DNA of 64,000 bases, taken from the NCBI GenBank assembly GCA_963678705.1, contig OY783211.1, forward strand, positions 11,794,603-11,858,602. Direction: 5' to 3'. Source of the stretch: Panorpa germanica. Lineage: Eukaryota > Arthropoda > Insecta > Mecoptera > Panorpidae. Positions 23,130-34,204 of this stretch are shown here, piece after piece. The first letter of the stretch is position 1; every line of letters starts with the position of its first letter. Under the pieces are notes generated by a model. The model had not been told where the DNA came from, did no database searches, and was given only the letters and a program-made list of their open reading frames with translations. The position numbers were made by a program, and so were the translations under genes.

Positions 23130-24352
23130 TATAAGTTTGGGTCTATTGGTGGATCCAGTGGAAAATCCTCATTATCTTCTTTTTCAATAACATCTTCTTC
23201 TTGATAGTAATTAACACATTGATTTTCATGTAATGTTGGTTCATTGGGTTCGTATGAGTATTCGTCTGGCTCATATTGGGGTTCTGGTAACGGCAAGTGA
23301 TGTAAGCGCGTCATTTGTGACGTTTCCATGGGTTCGTGCGGTCTGTTGTCCACGTTTCTCTGTTGCCATGGGGTCTGTTGTGTAGTACGGTTGTACTGCT
23401 GTTGTACAGGTCGTTGTTGTATTGGTGGGTATGACCTTGGATGCCATGCGTTACGATTCGGTGGTTGTTGTGTTTGTTGTATTTGCGATGGTTTGTATGG
23501 AGGTTGATTAGTAACTTGAGGTCTTGGCTGCTGATGCATCGTCTGTTGTGGACGTTGTTGATTGACAAATGGTTTTGATCTCCAATTGTTTTCATGTTTG
23601 TTAACAGGTTTTTGAGGGTTATTGTATTTAACTGTTGTATTCTTTGGATTAACATTTCGTTGTCTATTGTATGATACGTTTTCTTCAGTTAATACAATTT
23701 TCCATGCATCTTCCATAGTTTGAGGGTCTCGTGCTCGTACCTGGTTGCCAATGCTTCCTCTTAATCCGATTACAAAGCGTTTCAAAATTACTTTAATAAA
23801 GAGTGTTTGCTTAGTATGTAATGCAATGGGTTGTAGCTCATTCTGTTGTATATATGCTAATAAAGCGGCTTGATGTTCCAAACAGCGATTATAATAATTT
23901 ATGGGTGTTTCATTGTCATGTTGATAGAGATCAGAAACTTCTATGAGGAGAGTAACATCATCTCGTTGGTCTCCAAAGTTGTTTATCAGAACTTGTTTTA
24001 ATTCATTCCAGGTTGTGATACCTTTTCCCGTGACTACGGCTTCTGCTTGATGGGTGAGTCGTGTTAAAACAATTTCCGTTATACATTCTTGTATGTTTGG
24101 GTCACTCTCTCCGTACAGAGCTTGCACTTTTTCGACTTGTCTAATAAAATCAGGCAATTTCGCTGGGGTTCCGTCGTATCTCTGTATGATTTGTAGATAG
24201 ACGTTATCTATTTTTGGCGTTTCTGTTCTGAGGGGTCTGTATTTTTCTCTTTGACGATTTAGCTGGTCTTGTTGAATCTGAAGTCTTGCTTCGTTGTCTT
24301 CACATCGTTTATGAAGGCGTTGGATTTCGTCGATTAATGCATCTTGTGACAT
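23129..24352 (-). CDS. gag: Gag structural protein (407 aa)
   Basis: This is the first frame of the LTR element, placed as Gag between the leader and pol. Residues 5-38 form a charged, Gln-rich heptad-like segment. Residues about 60-230 are a helical capsid-like region (TWNELKQVLINNFGDQRDD at 114-132, ETPINYYNRCLEH at 148-160), typical of insect gypsy Gags. Residues about 228-340 are rich in Gln, Pro and Asn, and 357-407 are acidic. There is no CCHC zinc knuckle; the only cysteines are at 17, 90, 157 and 379, so RNA binding would have to use the basic, Gln-rich tract. The start is the first ATG after the leader. The frame ends TAATG, overlapping the pol start by one nucleotide. Confidence 0.88.
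   Translation of the reverse strand: MSQDALIDEIQRLHKRCEDNEARLQIQQDQLNRQREKYRPLRTETPKIDNVYLQIIQRYDGTPAKLPDFIRQVEKVQALYGESDPNIQECITEIVLTRLTHQAEAVVTGKGITTWNELKQVLINNFGDQRDDVTLLIEVSDLYQHDNETPINYYNRCLEHQAALLAYIQQNELQPIALHTKQTLFIKVILKRFVIGLRGSIGNQVRARDPQTMEDAWKIVLTEENVSYNRQRNVNPKNTTVKYNNPQKPVNKHENNWRSKPFVNQQRPQQTMHQQPRPQVTNQPPYKPSQIQQTQQPPNRNAWHPRSYPPIQQRPVQQQYNRTTQQTPWQQRNVDNRPHEPMETSQMTRLHHLPLPEPQYEPDEYSYEPNEPTLHENQCVNYYQEEDVIEKEDNEDFPLDPPIDPNL
23135..23141 (-). promoter_or_regulatory. candidate -1 frameshift site CCCAAAC
   Basis: In the gag frame the end reads GAC CCA AAC TTA TAA, which contains the X XXY YYZ heptamer C CCA AAC. The -1 frame is open from about 23154 through the pol ATG into pol, so a slip here would make a continuous Gag-Pol. 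The heptamer fits the general slippery pattern. No downstream pseudoknot was modelled. Confidence 0.6.
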
Positions 24353-24725
24353 CTTGATTGCTTTTTCTTTTCACTTTTTATTTTACACTTTTATTATATG
24401 CACTGAGAATGATTCAATGGGACAATATTTGGGCAAAATATAAATGAAAAATGACTTACTGCGTGACTGTGAGTAGTAGTACTGCGGCGATGATAATTTT
24501 CATTGTTGTGAAGGTTGTGGTGTTCCTCTATAGCGGGATACGGCTTGCGTTGATTCTGCGCCTCTATAGTGGGCTGCGTACTGCGTCTGGTGATCTATGA
24601 GGAGCGTCAATCTATTGTAGAAGAGTTTCCAGTTCGATCCGTTGAGTTGTGGATTGTGTGTTGCGAAGTTCGTTTTCTTCCGTCTTGGTGGTGTAGGGTT
24701 TTCCTTCCTTCCGTAGACGTTGCAC
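24353..24725 (-). other. untranslated leader of the LTR element
   Basis: These roughly 373 nt lie between the primer-binding site and the gag ATG. An 81-codon open stretch that begins with TTG at the primer site has no ATG start and no recognisable domain, so I treat the region as the untranslated leader and packaging region. Related words with TATAGCGGG and TATAGTGGG occur near 24530 and 24566 (+ strand CTCTATAGCGGG and CTCTATAGTGGG). Confidence 0.6.
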
Positions 24726-24744
24726 AATCCTACCGACTGCGCCA
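24726..24744 (-). other. primer-binding site, tRNA-Ser
   Basis: On the element's strand the site reads TGGCGCAGTCGGTAGGATT, the exact complement of the 3' end of an insect tRNA-Ser including CCA (AATCCTACCGACTGCG-CCA). It starts directly at the end of the 5' LTR, sharing one T. The tRNA-Ser primer is characteristic of 17.6/297-type elements (established knowledge). Confidence 0.9.
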
Positions 24745-25159
24745 ATTAATCTTTTGGGAGAAGATTAATACAAAAAAAAGACAAGTAGTAATTTAAACAT
24801 TGAACTTTTATTTGCACTTGTAATAATACACGTAAGCTTTGAAGTTAAACTAATTAGATGTGTGTTCGGTATAGTTGAACAATCACAACTACTACGTTGA
24901 TTATTATATTGAGACTGAGCTCCTGGGCAATGTGACCATGTGTTTATATAGTATTATTTGTCATTTGATGACCTATAAGCAAATGGTTACTATGCAGATG
25001 ACAATGGTACGATGGGTACGACTTGCTGTTGTCAATAGGTAATATGAGTAATATTAGTCTTATCTTAAGGTGATTAAATTATGCGAGTAATATTAGACTC
25101 GTCTGGGTATTTATGATATATATGATATATATGTTGGTATTATATATAAGAAATTAACT
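24744..25159 (-). repeat. 5' LTR (416 bp)
   Basis: This LTR carries the promoter of the element and appears identical to the 3' LTR at 18384-18799. It is bounded outside by the target duplication GTGA (25160-25163) and inside by the primer-binding site. Confidence 0.95.
24914..24950 (-). promoter_or_regulatory. LTR core promoter: TATA box and TCAGT initiator
   Basis: On the minus strand TATATAA (24950-24944) is followed about 30 nt downstream by TCAGT (24918-24914), the arthropod initiator consensus. The spacing is right for an RNA polymerase II start, so U3/R would meet at about 24916. The equivalent positions are present in the 3' LTR. Confidence 0.7.
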
Positions 25160-25189
25160 GTGACGTTATTAATAGATGGCCTGTTATAC

Positions 25190-26049
25190 TCAAACAAATC
25201 CGGTCCATTTAACTAGAATTTTATAGAACAAAATAAGAAAATTTGCATAAAATAGATATAGATAACGGGTGCCCTCATTTAAATTTAATAGTAGGTCAAT
25301 AATTTTGATAAATGACTTAATTAAGCTGTGTGCAATATGAACGTCCATTCTAGAAGCTTCTTACGGATAGAAATCAACATTTTCTTTTATGAATATAAAT
25401 ACAATATTACAACACGTTATCAAACTGCTTATCTTTTACATTATGCGTATCTTATTAGCAGATTATAAATAAAAGATTTTATTATAAATATGAATAAGTT
25501 GGGACCCACGGCGTAATATATCTTTTAATATAGTAATTAAAGTAGTTCAGAAATTTAAAATGTAAATAGTGCATCCTCTGAGGCTACGATCAAGTATTTT
25601 GTTTGTTTGTTTAGAGGCAGACGATTGTTTCATTGATAAAATATATGTATCGATAGCTAATATCGATACCTACCTTGAATAGGATGATGGAGGAAAGCAT
25701 TCTTGTATTTACCATTAGAGTTGGTTCGAAAAGTGATAATTTTTGGGTAATTTTAAAGCAAATACTATTGAAGTGTGGTTACACCAGTCTTTTATATTTA
25801 ATAAATAAATAAATTGTTCTAATATCTTATAAAAATTTCTGAGAATATACATTGACTTTGCGACAACGGGACCTTGAATATCTCTTTAATAAATTAATTT
25901 ACTTGCATTTTTATTTAGGTACATATGTAGGCTATGATATAGATAATAATTTCGCATTATTCTTTACTGTTACTGTCAACATAAAACTGTAATAACGGTA
26001 ATATTTGACAGGTAAAAACTAAGAAGTTTTATACGAAAATTAAAAAAAT
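25190..26049. other. AT-rich intergenic DNA, no gene recognised
   Basis: Nothing beyond the right end of the interrupted repeat (25164-25190) is recognisable. Short open frames only. Confidence 0.4.
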
Positions 26050-26205
26050 TGCTTCACAAAAACCACTGTAATTTTTAAACTAGTAGTCGGAATATCATCA
26101 AATTTTCACACATATCGTTTGAAGGTTGGTATTATCTAAAAATCATATGGATTTGTCAATAGTGGCACCACTTATGTGTCGTTTTACGAACTTATTGAGT
26201 CATAT
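26050..26205 (-). pseudogene. mariner 5'-end relic, minus strand
   Basis: Read on the minus strand, this shows the order of words found in the other two mariner relics: GTGGTGCCACTATTGACAAA, TCCATATGATTTTTAGATA, TTCAAACGATATGTGTGAAA and a degenerate continuation. The part that would encode the transposase start is not recognisable. Confidence 0.55.
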
Positions 26206-29200
26206 GATAAGCATGCCAATGTTAGAGCTGCTATTGACGAAATACAGCCGCTATTATACGAAATCGTGACGAACCGAGGCGTACATTTGGCAGATATTGT
26301 GTTCCCTTATTAACCTCAGATTTTGTCCTTTGAATTAAAATAAAAATATCACCACTTTTCACAAAAATATTACGTTTTTCTGTTGATTTAAAATGACACA
26401 TAAGTTATTACATACAAAACATTTACAAGAATGCACCAGTATTATAAACTAACTATATAGCTTAATACGTGTTTGAAAAAGCATCATTTAGTGCGAATAG
26501 AATCGCCATGAGGTGTTACCCATTCTCCTTCCGTGACCAATTAGTAATTGCTACCACTACTACTGTCCGTCACGTTCTCTATAATAACGCCATCTCTGAA
26601 GCTAATGACTAAATATAATACAGACACGGCATAAAACATCTAAATTAAACATATTTGATGACATTTTTTGTTAGATGTAGTAATTAAAAATAATAATTAC
26701 ATAATTTCAATTAGCTTTTTTTAAGGACAACGAATTTTAACACACGATTTAAAATGATGACGTTTGGTTATAATTACTACTAAGTCATTATAATGTTGAA
26801 ACGTCAGACGGTGGAGAAAGAGTGGGAGAGGAGAAGGGAACTGTTTTTCGCGTGTACTAGTGCGAATGAAGTTCTTTTATTTTTAACCTATAGATATAAT
26901 AGAATAGTTCATATTAAGTTGATTATACTAATTAATTTTAAGATTAATATTTTTTAAGTTTCTTCAGTTTTAAATTTTATAAAAATGTAATATAATTCAA
27001 AAAATTGTTTGTTAAAAACTTACATATCTGTTTTGTCTTAATACATGGTTGAGAAAGCAAAATTAAATTTATCTCATGTCACGTCAGAATTCAATGTTAC
27101 AGGTAAACTCAGAGTCTATAATTGCAAATAAATTTACATGTATGTATTTTCGTCAACTTTGTTTGATTAAGAGAAATACCCAATAGACAAAATGCATAAG
27201 TTTTAATAAAGTTTTATTATTAGATATTTACGCAAAATGTGTTCAATTATATTACAGTATATACTGATAATATATTATATAAAAGAACCTACTTACGAGT
27301 ATATTTAATATATTATTTATTGCAATTACCTACTGTAATACAATTAGTATGATTTTAGGCTTCAAAAAGTTCGCTTTCTGATTATAATAACCTGAAAATG
27401 TTTCTTTTATGACTATGATCAACGAAAGTATATAATGAATGTTGGAAATAGCTAGCAACATTGAAATTAGGGGTAGAATATGTATCTTTGGACAAGCTTG
27501 TAGTAAGCTAAAAAGTTTGAAACTGTACTGCAAGAGAGTTTTCTGCCTGAGAACTAACAAGGATTATATTTATAAAAGATGTAAGTAATATTTATATTTT
27601 TTCTTGATGTTAAATAAATAAGAAATAATTATAACTGTATTTACCGAGTATTATAAAATTTGACACAATAATAAAAAAATAATAAAAGCATCTAAAAGTC
27701 AATCGAATATGAAATTTTCTAAGTTATAAATTTTACTTTAATATTTAACCTAAAGTTTTTTAATTTTGTTTTCATTTTTAATTCTCGTTTTCTATGTTTA
27801 TTATAAATTAGTGTCGGATATTTCGTAAACGAAATTAAACAAAACAAGAAGAAGAAGAAATATAACCTCTTGCGTTTTAAGATTGCATGTAATTAGTAAT
27901 ATTTAAGAACAAACACCGAAATGAACTCACAAGTTTTTTATACGAAACTATTAACTAAATTAGTGTTGTAAAAATATAACCTCAAAAATACGTCGTATCA
28001 CATTTGTTAAATACGAGTATGTTTATGAAGAATATATGAGATGAAGTTGGTTGTCATTTTCAACTGCTGTCGTATAGATGGCAGTCAGACTCGGATTTGT
28101 CACTAGACAAGGAAGGAAAATGTCTAGTGACCGGAATTTTGAAAAGGTTTTGATTTAATTGGGGCAATTTTGACTGGATATTCTGTGCCGTATTACCGTT
28201 CAAAGCAATTTTGAATAGAAACAATTATTACCAGATGAGCAACATTTGATTTTTTTGTTGTTTACTCCAAGCCTATAAAAAGATATATGCGGTTCTGTAG
28301 ATACCACTGATTTCGGTTTTTATATTTTCTCTAGGGCCTTGTAAAGGTTTAATCTGGGGCTTGTGATAACACAAAGGGATATTTTCCCGCGAACGAATGA
28401 CAGTTAAAACAGATTAGAAGAAGAAGGTTAGATTGCTTCTTATTCTTTTCCCGTATTTTTTAAACAGATAAAAACACGCCCTTTTAATAGACTTGTATCG
28501 ACATAGATATATTGGTGATCTACTTTTTATTTTAGAACTAATGTAGTAGATTAATTCTATTACTTAACTAATTTTATCGTAGACGCCGAAAGATAACTGT
28601 TGTTACAAATAATAATATCTTGAAAAAAGGAATGAAATTTTTTCAAACATCGATATTGATTTCTACGTCAACCTAAATGCAGCGTGCTGAAATAAAATCA
28701 GATAGGATTGGTTTGTAACACAGGATTCGAAGAAAAATATTAAGGCTTTTGCATGAATCCAGGCAATAAAGTTTTAATGAAATTGAATTTTATGAAGTGG
28801 AAATTTATATAAATTTTCTTTTTATATAATTTCACCGAAATTCGATTCTAAGTAGCATAAACTTGCATTATTGCTTTTATATGTTTATATATACTCGAGA
28901 TAAATCCCAGTGGGGTTCTGTTGTGAAACCGCTAACTTAGACAACTGTGACTAGATAGAACCAATGCTCGATGTATCAACTAGTAAGTTGCTCGACCGTT
29001 TAGACGTTAAATTTTAGATGCTTTCAACTCTGATATTGATCAAGAAAGACTATTAAATTATAAATTGCGCTTACCTCGTTTGATTTTGCATTGAGATGAA
29101 TATAAATCAAACAATAGATTATTATTTAGAATATAAAACATTAAAATTATTCGATAAATAGAAGTGTTGATTGAAAAATTAACAGAAGAAATGAGGAATA

Positions 29201-30092
29201 TAGACTGCATACGTATAGTACGTACTCATTTGCGCAAGCAGATACTGATTTATAAAGTTGGAAACATCCGTAAATCATTTTAATGATAACGCAGCACGCT
29301 TTACAATCCATAAAACACGTCACCATCTTTCTATACACAATTCATTACATATTTTATGTCGATCATTACTTTACCTATGGTTTTACTAACTGTTTAATTT
29401 ATAACATTTTTAATAAGTTACCTACTACAGGCGCCTTATAAAATGAACCAATAATAAACCCAAGCAACAGTAATGGTGTATTTTTAAATAATGTCTCAAA
29501 ATTCTAATACATAATTTTTCACACATTATTGTTTATAATAAAAACTCTTGCTGGGATAAATGTTGTAGCCCACTGTTTTATATTAAATGTCCTTGTCAAG
29601 ATGAAATCCTCCCTGGCGCTAAGGGTTGGTCGATATCTACATGTCTCAGTTGGTAATTTGTCCATAACATAACACAGCATCGACTAATTGGGCTGGAGGA
29701 TTGATATAACAAATAACGTACAAATAATCTAATAAACGAGATATTATTTAACTCTCCTGCGGAAAAAGTGTCCTTTGTCTTTATATGATAATAGAAAAAA
29801 ATATACTTAAATAATTTGTTAGGTTTTTGTCTTTGGAATGGAGATATATTTTTGAGGGAGCGTTATCTTGTGGTATACATTGTTTTTATATTGTTGAAAT
29901 TAATCAAAATGATAGGAAAACAAGAGAGCACAGAATGATAGGGACCCCTCGAATAACTAATAGCGTTTTCTTTTTTTTTTTTAAGGTTGGCTAAACTTCC
30001 GGTACAGTGAGGTGACTTTTGTGTTCTATTGTAAAATGAGTGTACATTCCTAATTTCATCGACTATAATTCTTAGAGACAGTTTGCTGTATT
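26206..30092. other. AT-rich intergenic DNA, no gene recognised
   Basis: No gene is supported in these nearly 3.9 kb. A 76-codon hydrophobic frame at 27330-27560 (minus) has a composition expected of AT-rich noncoding DNA and no recognisable motif. The frame at 29147-29338 (minus) is also judged to be noise. Confidence 0.4.
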
Positions 30093-30545
30093 TAAGGTTT
30101 ACCTAACATAACAAAAGTTACTTATTATGGTCATACAAATCGTACTCTTACCTACTTATTCAAAAGAGAACCACAATCGATATGTGAGCAATGTAACAGG
30201 CTACTAACAGTAAAGCATATTATTCTTTAATGCTCCAAGTACCAATCGCACATATAAAACTGTAATATGCCTGAAGACTATAAGCATATATTTAAAAGCA
30301 GGGAAAGACTAAAAATAAAAAACCTTATTGACTTTATCAATGAATAAAATTTGATCTCTATATTTTAAATACCCTTAAGTCTTTCCCACTCACTGCTTTA
30401 ATTTAATTTTGTATTTAATTTAAATTGTTTAGCATATGCCAATAGGCTTAGTCATTCACAGTATCATTTTTAATTTAATTTATTTTTTAAATTTTCTTAG
30501 TTTTAGAATCTTATAAGGTTCAATGTCTTAAATTAAAAATATGAA
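30093..30545 (+). pseudogene. LINE ORF2 C-terminus and 3' UTR relic
   Basis: From about 30093 to 30347 a broken frame reads GLPNITKVTYYGHTNRTLTY, then SICEQCNRLLTVKHIIL, a stop, CSKYQSH, a stop, and MPEDYKHIFKSRERLKIKNL to a final stop. The C-x2-C...H...C arrangement with LTVKHII is the zinc-knuckle end of non-LTR retrotransposon ORF2 proteins (the R.G.HT.LTH...C..C....T..HI...C pattern). Two in-frame stops show decay. The following AT-rich text with TTTCCCACTCACTGCTTTAA and CATATGCCAATAGGCTTAGTC is its 3' UTR, since versions of it recur at 47480-47625 on the minus strand. Confidence 0.65.
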
Positions 30546-30779
30546 ATTAAGAAAAACTATATTATATCTATTATATATATTATCCTCTAAAATGGCACAA
30601 TCTGTCAAAATGCTGTAGAATTTATTTTTAAAAGAAGTTTATCGTCATTTTTTGAAAGATATAGAAGTGACAATTTCTGTTACTATTACATATTTTTCTA
30701 TTACAATTTCTATTTCTATTGATGCTGTGTATTACTATTTGTTATTAAAAATAGCAATTTTAATTATTTCACATACGAT

Positions 30780-30960
30780 TTTGTCGAACTGTCAAAATTT
30801 ATATTACTAACAATGCATACGTACCAACTAAATTAACTTAACTTATATTAAAACACAAATGTGAAAAGGAATGCTTAAACGAGAACCTGAAATCTAGATT
30901 ACAATATTAAATAAAAACAATAAATTAAATATCAAAACAGTGAGTGAGAATGAGGCTTTA
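30780..30960 (-). repeat. LINE 3' UTR relic, minus strand
   Basis: Read on the minus strand it contains CTCATTCTCACTCACTGTTTTGA, then TTTTCACATTTGTGTTTTAAT, then GCATTGTTAGTAATATAAAT, matching the + strand sequence at 46890-47062. It lies tail to tail with the LINE relic at 30093-30545, whose 3' UTR shares the CACTCACTG word. Confidence 0.5.
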
Positions 30961-32373
30961 CTCGTATTTATAGACTATAAATTATTTATTACAATAAGTT
31001 GATGCACTCAAATAAATATTACAAATTGTTTCAAATATACCAACTATATAAATAAGCAAATCTACAAAAACACACAATTATTATATTTTAATTAATGCGA
31101 GATATAACCTAGGTATTGAAATCGTAGAAATAAAATATTTTAACTAATATACAATATTTTATGATCTATTTAACTGTTTTAAAAAAAGAAATCAACCTTT
31201 TTGCATATTAGCATACTCATAAGACATCTTAACAACACCTTTTTGAAGGATATGCAAATTTATTAGGATTCAATGCTACTTAGATTTAATATTACTAGGT
31301 TTTGCTTAAGTAAAATATCACGTAAATGTAATGTAACATTTATGTTTTGTGTTTAGCGGTATGTAGTTCTATGTCTGTAGCTAGTTTGTTAAAAAGTATA
31401 ATACAACTTATTGTTTTAGATTTAATTTTATTTCTGAGTTGCGAATATAGTACGTAATCATATGTATGAATATCTTTTAGTTTTATTGCTTATATATACC
31501 TCAAGCTACTTTAAATTTTCTGTTTTATAAAGAATTTTTATTTTATTTCTTAGATTATTTATTCATTACACAGTTTGAGAAACTGTTTCATGAATTTCAC
31601 GAACAATTTCAATAAATTTGTACAAACATTTTTATTGAATGTTTTCGGCTGGTACATTTAGTGGTACTTAATCTTTGTACGTATTTAATGTGTCTGAGTA
31701 GTCTGGAATATTCTGTTTCCAATATGGAAGTTAAACGTTTTTAATAGTCTTCATTTGTTACGCTTGGTTAATAGAGCGGCTAAAATGCTCTTATTTTAAC
31801 AATTGGATAATTACTTGCACGTAAATAACATTCAAGTTAAACAAATATTTGTGCATTATAATTCCTAACGTGTTTTAGATTGAATAAAGTTACTTACAAG
31901 TACTTCGCGCAGAGATTGTTCAATGTTGGTTAGCCAATTTTTAAGTTACATCATTATTATGTAAGAAATTATTTTATAATTGATTAGGAAATTACGTTTC
32001 CTTTAAAAGAAAAGTTATATTGCCCATCGCGGAAATGTTTGCAAATTTTATGTTTTTTCACAAACGTGTTTTTTTCAAAATTTGGAATTTTTTTAATTTT
32101 TGCCGCGAATGTTATTGTTCTAATTATTGGCAAATATGCACAATTTTTTTTTCTATGATATTTTTAGGGCTTTCATACCAAATTTCAGTGTTCTAACTCT
32201 ATTCTAACATTGCACTTAAAAATTCGCTCCGCTAAATTTCGGATTTTCAATAATTGGAAAATGTGCACATTTATGATCTCAATACACACCATAATTTTCA
32301 GATATCTATCTTTTTTAGTTTATGAGATATTGGTAAAAATATTTATTGTAATTTTTCAGTTTTTCCAGTGAAA

Positions 32374-32376
<3 letters not shown>
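30961..32376. other. AT-rich intergenic DNA, no gene recognised
   Basis: No gene is seen. The segment 32020-32350 has phrases such as TACCAAATTTCAGTGTTCTA and TTATGAGATATTGGTAAAAA that read like the 3' part of dispersed insect repeats, but I cannot assign a class. Confidence 0.4.

Positions 32377-32440
<64 letters not shown>
32377..32440. repeat. (AT)n microsatellite, about 32 units
   Basis: An uninterrupted AT dinucleotide run of 64 bp. Confidence 0.98.
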
Positions 32441-32442
<2 letters not shown>

Positions 32443-33380
32443 CCTTGAAAAATTCAATGCTAATTTTAATTTCACCACGGTAATATTAAGGTAGCTAAAA
32501 TATTTTTTTTACAAATACAATATAACATCGTTTTTGATTTACGAGAACTGAAATGAAGCAATTACTTTTCTTAATAATATGTACACTCAGATAAATAATT
32601 AAATATTGAACAATATTATTCTAAAATGCATAAGGTCGTTCAATACGGGCCATGGAAACATCACAACCCGGCGATAAAAGTTAGACAATTCAAAAAACTT
32701 GATTATGTTTTTCACATGATTTCACACTGAAATTTCACAACTTACTAAGTTCCAAACGAAACACTTAATTTAAATATTAATTAGAACGTTAGATTCTGAG
32801 AGTCTGAGCGTTGTCCTACTGCAAATATCTGAAGCCAAGGTGCCAATTTACAAATGAACAATTTATTTTCACCGTACAAAATCATGTGTAATAATTTACG
32901 AGTCAAAATAAACAAAAAATATATTTTTTAGCTCGACCGAAGATGAAATAAAAATCAATTTATTTTAATATGAAAATTTCACGGTTAATTGTTTAATTAC
33001 GAGATCTGGTTTTTATGAAATAGAAATAAATCTTTAATTTTTATTGGAAGAAATCTTTTGCGCGAAGTGCGCGAAACCCTTCTGAAATTATTTTTCTTTT
33101 TTCTATAGTTTTACGGCGATTTTAACAATTTGGATCATATTCACCGAGTGTCATTTATATCTTGTTTATCCGGTCGGATTATCTAAATTTTGATTGGATC
33201 ATCTGTCATAATGATGTTGTGCTTTTTCTCAGATGGTTGTACATATTTTGCAAGAGAAATCAGAACTTGTTGAACTATTATTAGATAGCGACATGTGTTC
33301 TACATATTAAAATTATAATTGTACCTAGTTGCAATTGCGTCACTCGCAAAAAAAGCCTTTAGTTGCCGACCTCTGAATAT

Positions 33381-33995
33381 ATACAGGAATGGCTAAACAA
33401 CTGGCGGATAAAAGTAAATGAAATAAAATCTGTGCACGTGACATTTACTCTAAAAAGGTGTACGTGTCCCCCAGTGACCCTTAATAACATTGCACTTCCT
33501 CAGGCAGAGACAGTGAAGTATCTAGGCATGCACTTGGACAGACGTCTAACATGGAAAACCCACATATGGAAAAAGAGGCTTCAACTAGAAGAAAAACGAA
33601 GAGATCTATATTGGCTCCTTGGCTGGAAATCGCAAGTGTCTCTGGAAAATAAACTGCTAATATACAAGACAATAATTCGGCCAATATGGACTTATGGCAT
33701 ACAACTATGGGGCTGCGCTAGCATGTCAAACATAGAAATTCTCCAGCGTTTCCAAAACAAAATATTGAAACAAATATTAAATGTCCCAAGATATGTCCCT
33801 AACTGGCTAGTACATAAAGATCTTCGAATGCCCCTGGTCAAAGAGGAAATCCAAAGCTACAGTAGGAAGTACCACCTTCGATTGCAGAATCATCCCAATG
33901 AAGCAGCAGTGAAGTTGTTCCATCATAGGCCAATAAGACGACTGAAAAGAGCAGATCCCAAGGACTTAGCGAATTTAAACCCAAATGAAAACTAA
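33381..33995 (+). pseudogene. ORF2 C-terminal fragment of Jockey-clade reverse transcriptase
   Basis: The 204-codon frame is open but has no start. The ORF can be read back through the target duplication to 33363, but those codons are host DNA. It includes VKYLGMHLDRRLTWKTHI, then LLIYKTIIRPIWTYGIQLWG and IEILQRFQNKIL, the conserved thumb and post-RT region of Jockey-type elements (YLG..LD..LTW..HI; IW.YG.QLWG.A...N....Q..QNK.LR.I). The lack of stops fits a young insertion. Confidence 0.88.
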
Positions 33996-34170
33996 AATTA
34001 AAATGTCATCGTACTAATAAAATATCAGTTAAACTCAGTTATTGTACATAGTATAAAGGGGTAAGGTGTAAGGGGGAGTCATCAATGGATGACAACCCCA
34101 CATGTCATTTATGTCATACAATTTTACTTAATGTCCTCGGACAGATTGTAAATTAATTAAAAGGGAAAAT
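33996..34170 (+). other. 3' UTR of the Jockey-clade LINE
   Basis: Noncoding 175 nt between the ORF2 stop and the A tail. It contains no feature I can name other than its A-rich end. Confidence 0.7.
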
Positions 34171-34204
34171 AAAAAAAAAAAAAAAGTTGCCGACCTCTGA
34201 ATAT

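Larger units (their letters stand above)
18384..25159 (-). mobile_element. complete gypsy-type LTR retrotransposon, 6776 bp
   Basis: The element is transcribed on the minus strand and is intact in structure: 5' LTR 25159-24744, PBS, leader, gag, pol, an env-like frame, polypurine tract, and 3' LTR 18799-18384. It is flanked by a 4-bp target duplication GTGA (18380-18383 and 25160-25163). On its own strand the LTRs start AGTTAATT and end TTAATT. The tRNA-Ser primer site, the 4-bp duplication, the AGT-starting LTRs and the third frame place it near the 17.6/297/tom branch of insect Ty3/gypsy (errantivirus-like) elements. That placement is family knowledge, not a phylogeny. The two LTRs showed no difference on line-by-line reading, so insertion was recent. 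All three main frames are uninterrupted. Confidence 0.95.
33381..34185 (+). mobile_element. 5'-truncated Jockey-clade LINE insertion with poly(A)
   Basis: This is a recent target-primed insertion. The sequence AGTTGCCGACCTCTGAATAT precedes the element (33361-33380) and recurs exactly after its 15-nt A tail (34185-34204), a 20-bp target duplication in which the first A is ambiguous with the tail. The body holds the last 204 codons of ORF2 (33381-33995), a 3' UTR (33996-34170) and poly(A) (34171-34185). Everything upstream, including the RT catalytic YADD and the endonuclease, is absent through 5' truncation, the normal fate of LINE copies. It cannot move by itself. Confidence 0.92.

Noticed and set aside
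24500-24745. 81-codon frame in the retrotransposon leader
   Set aside because: It begins with TTG at the primer-binding site, has no ATG and no motif; better explained as untranslated leader.
32377-32440. Long (AT)n tract considered as an origin or cruciform element
   Set aside because: Ordinary microsatellite; nothing else in the surroundings supports a special role.
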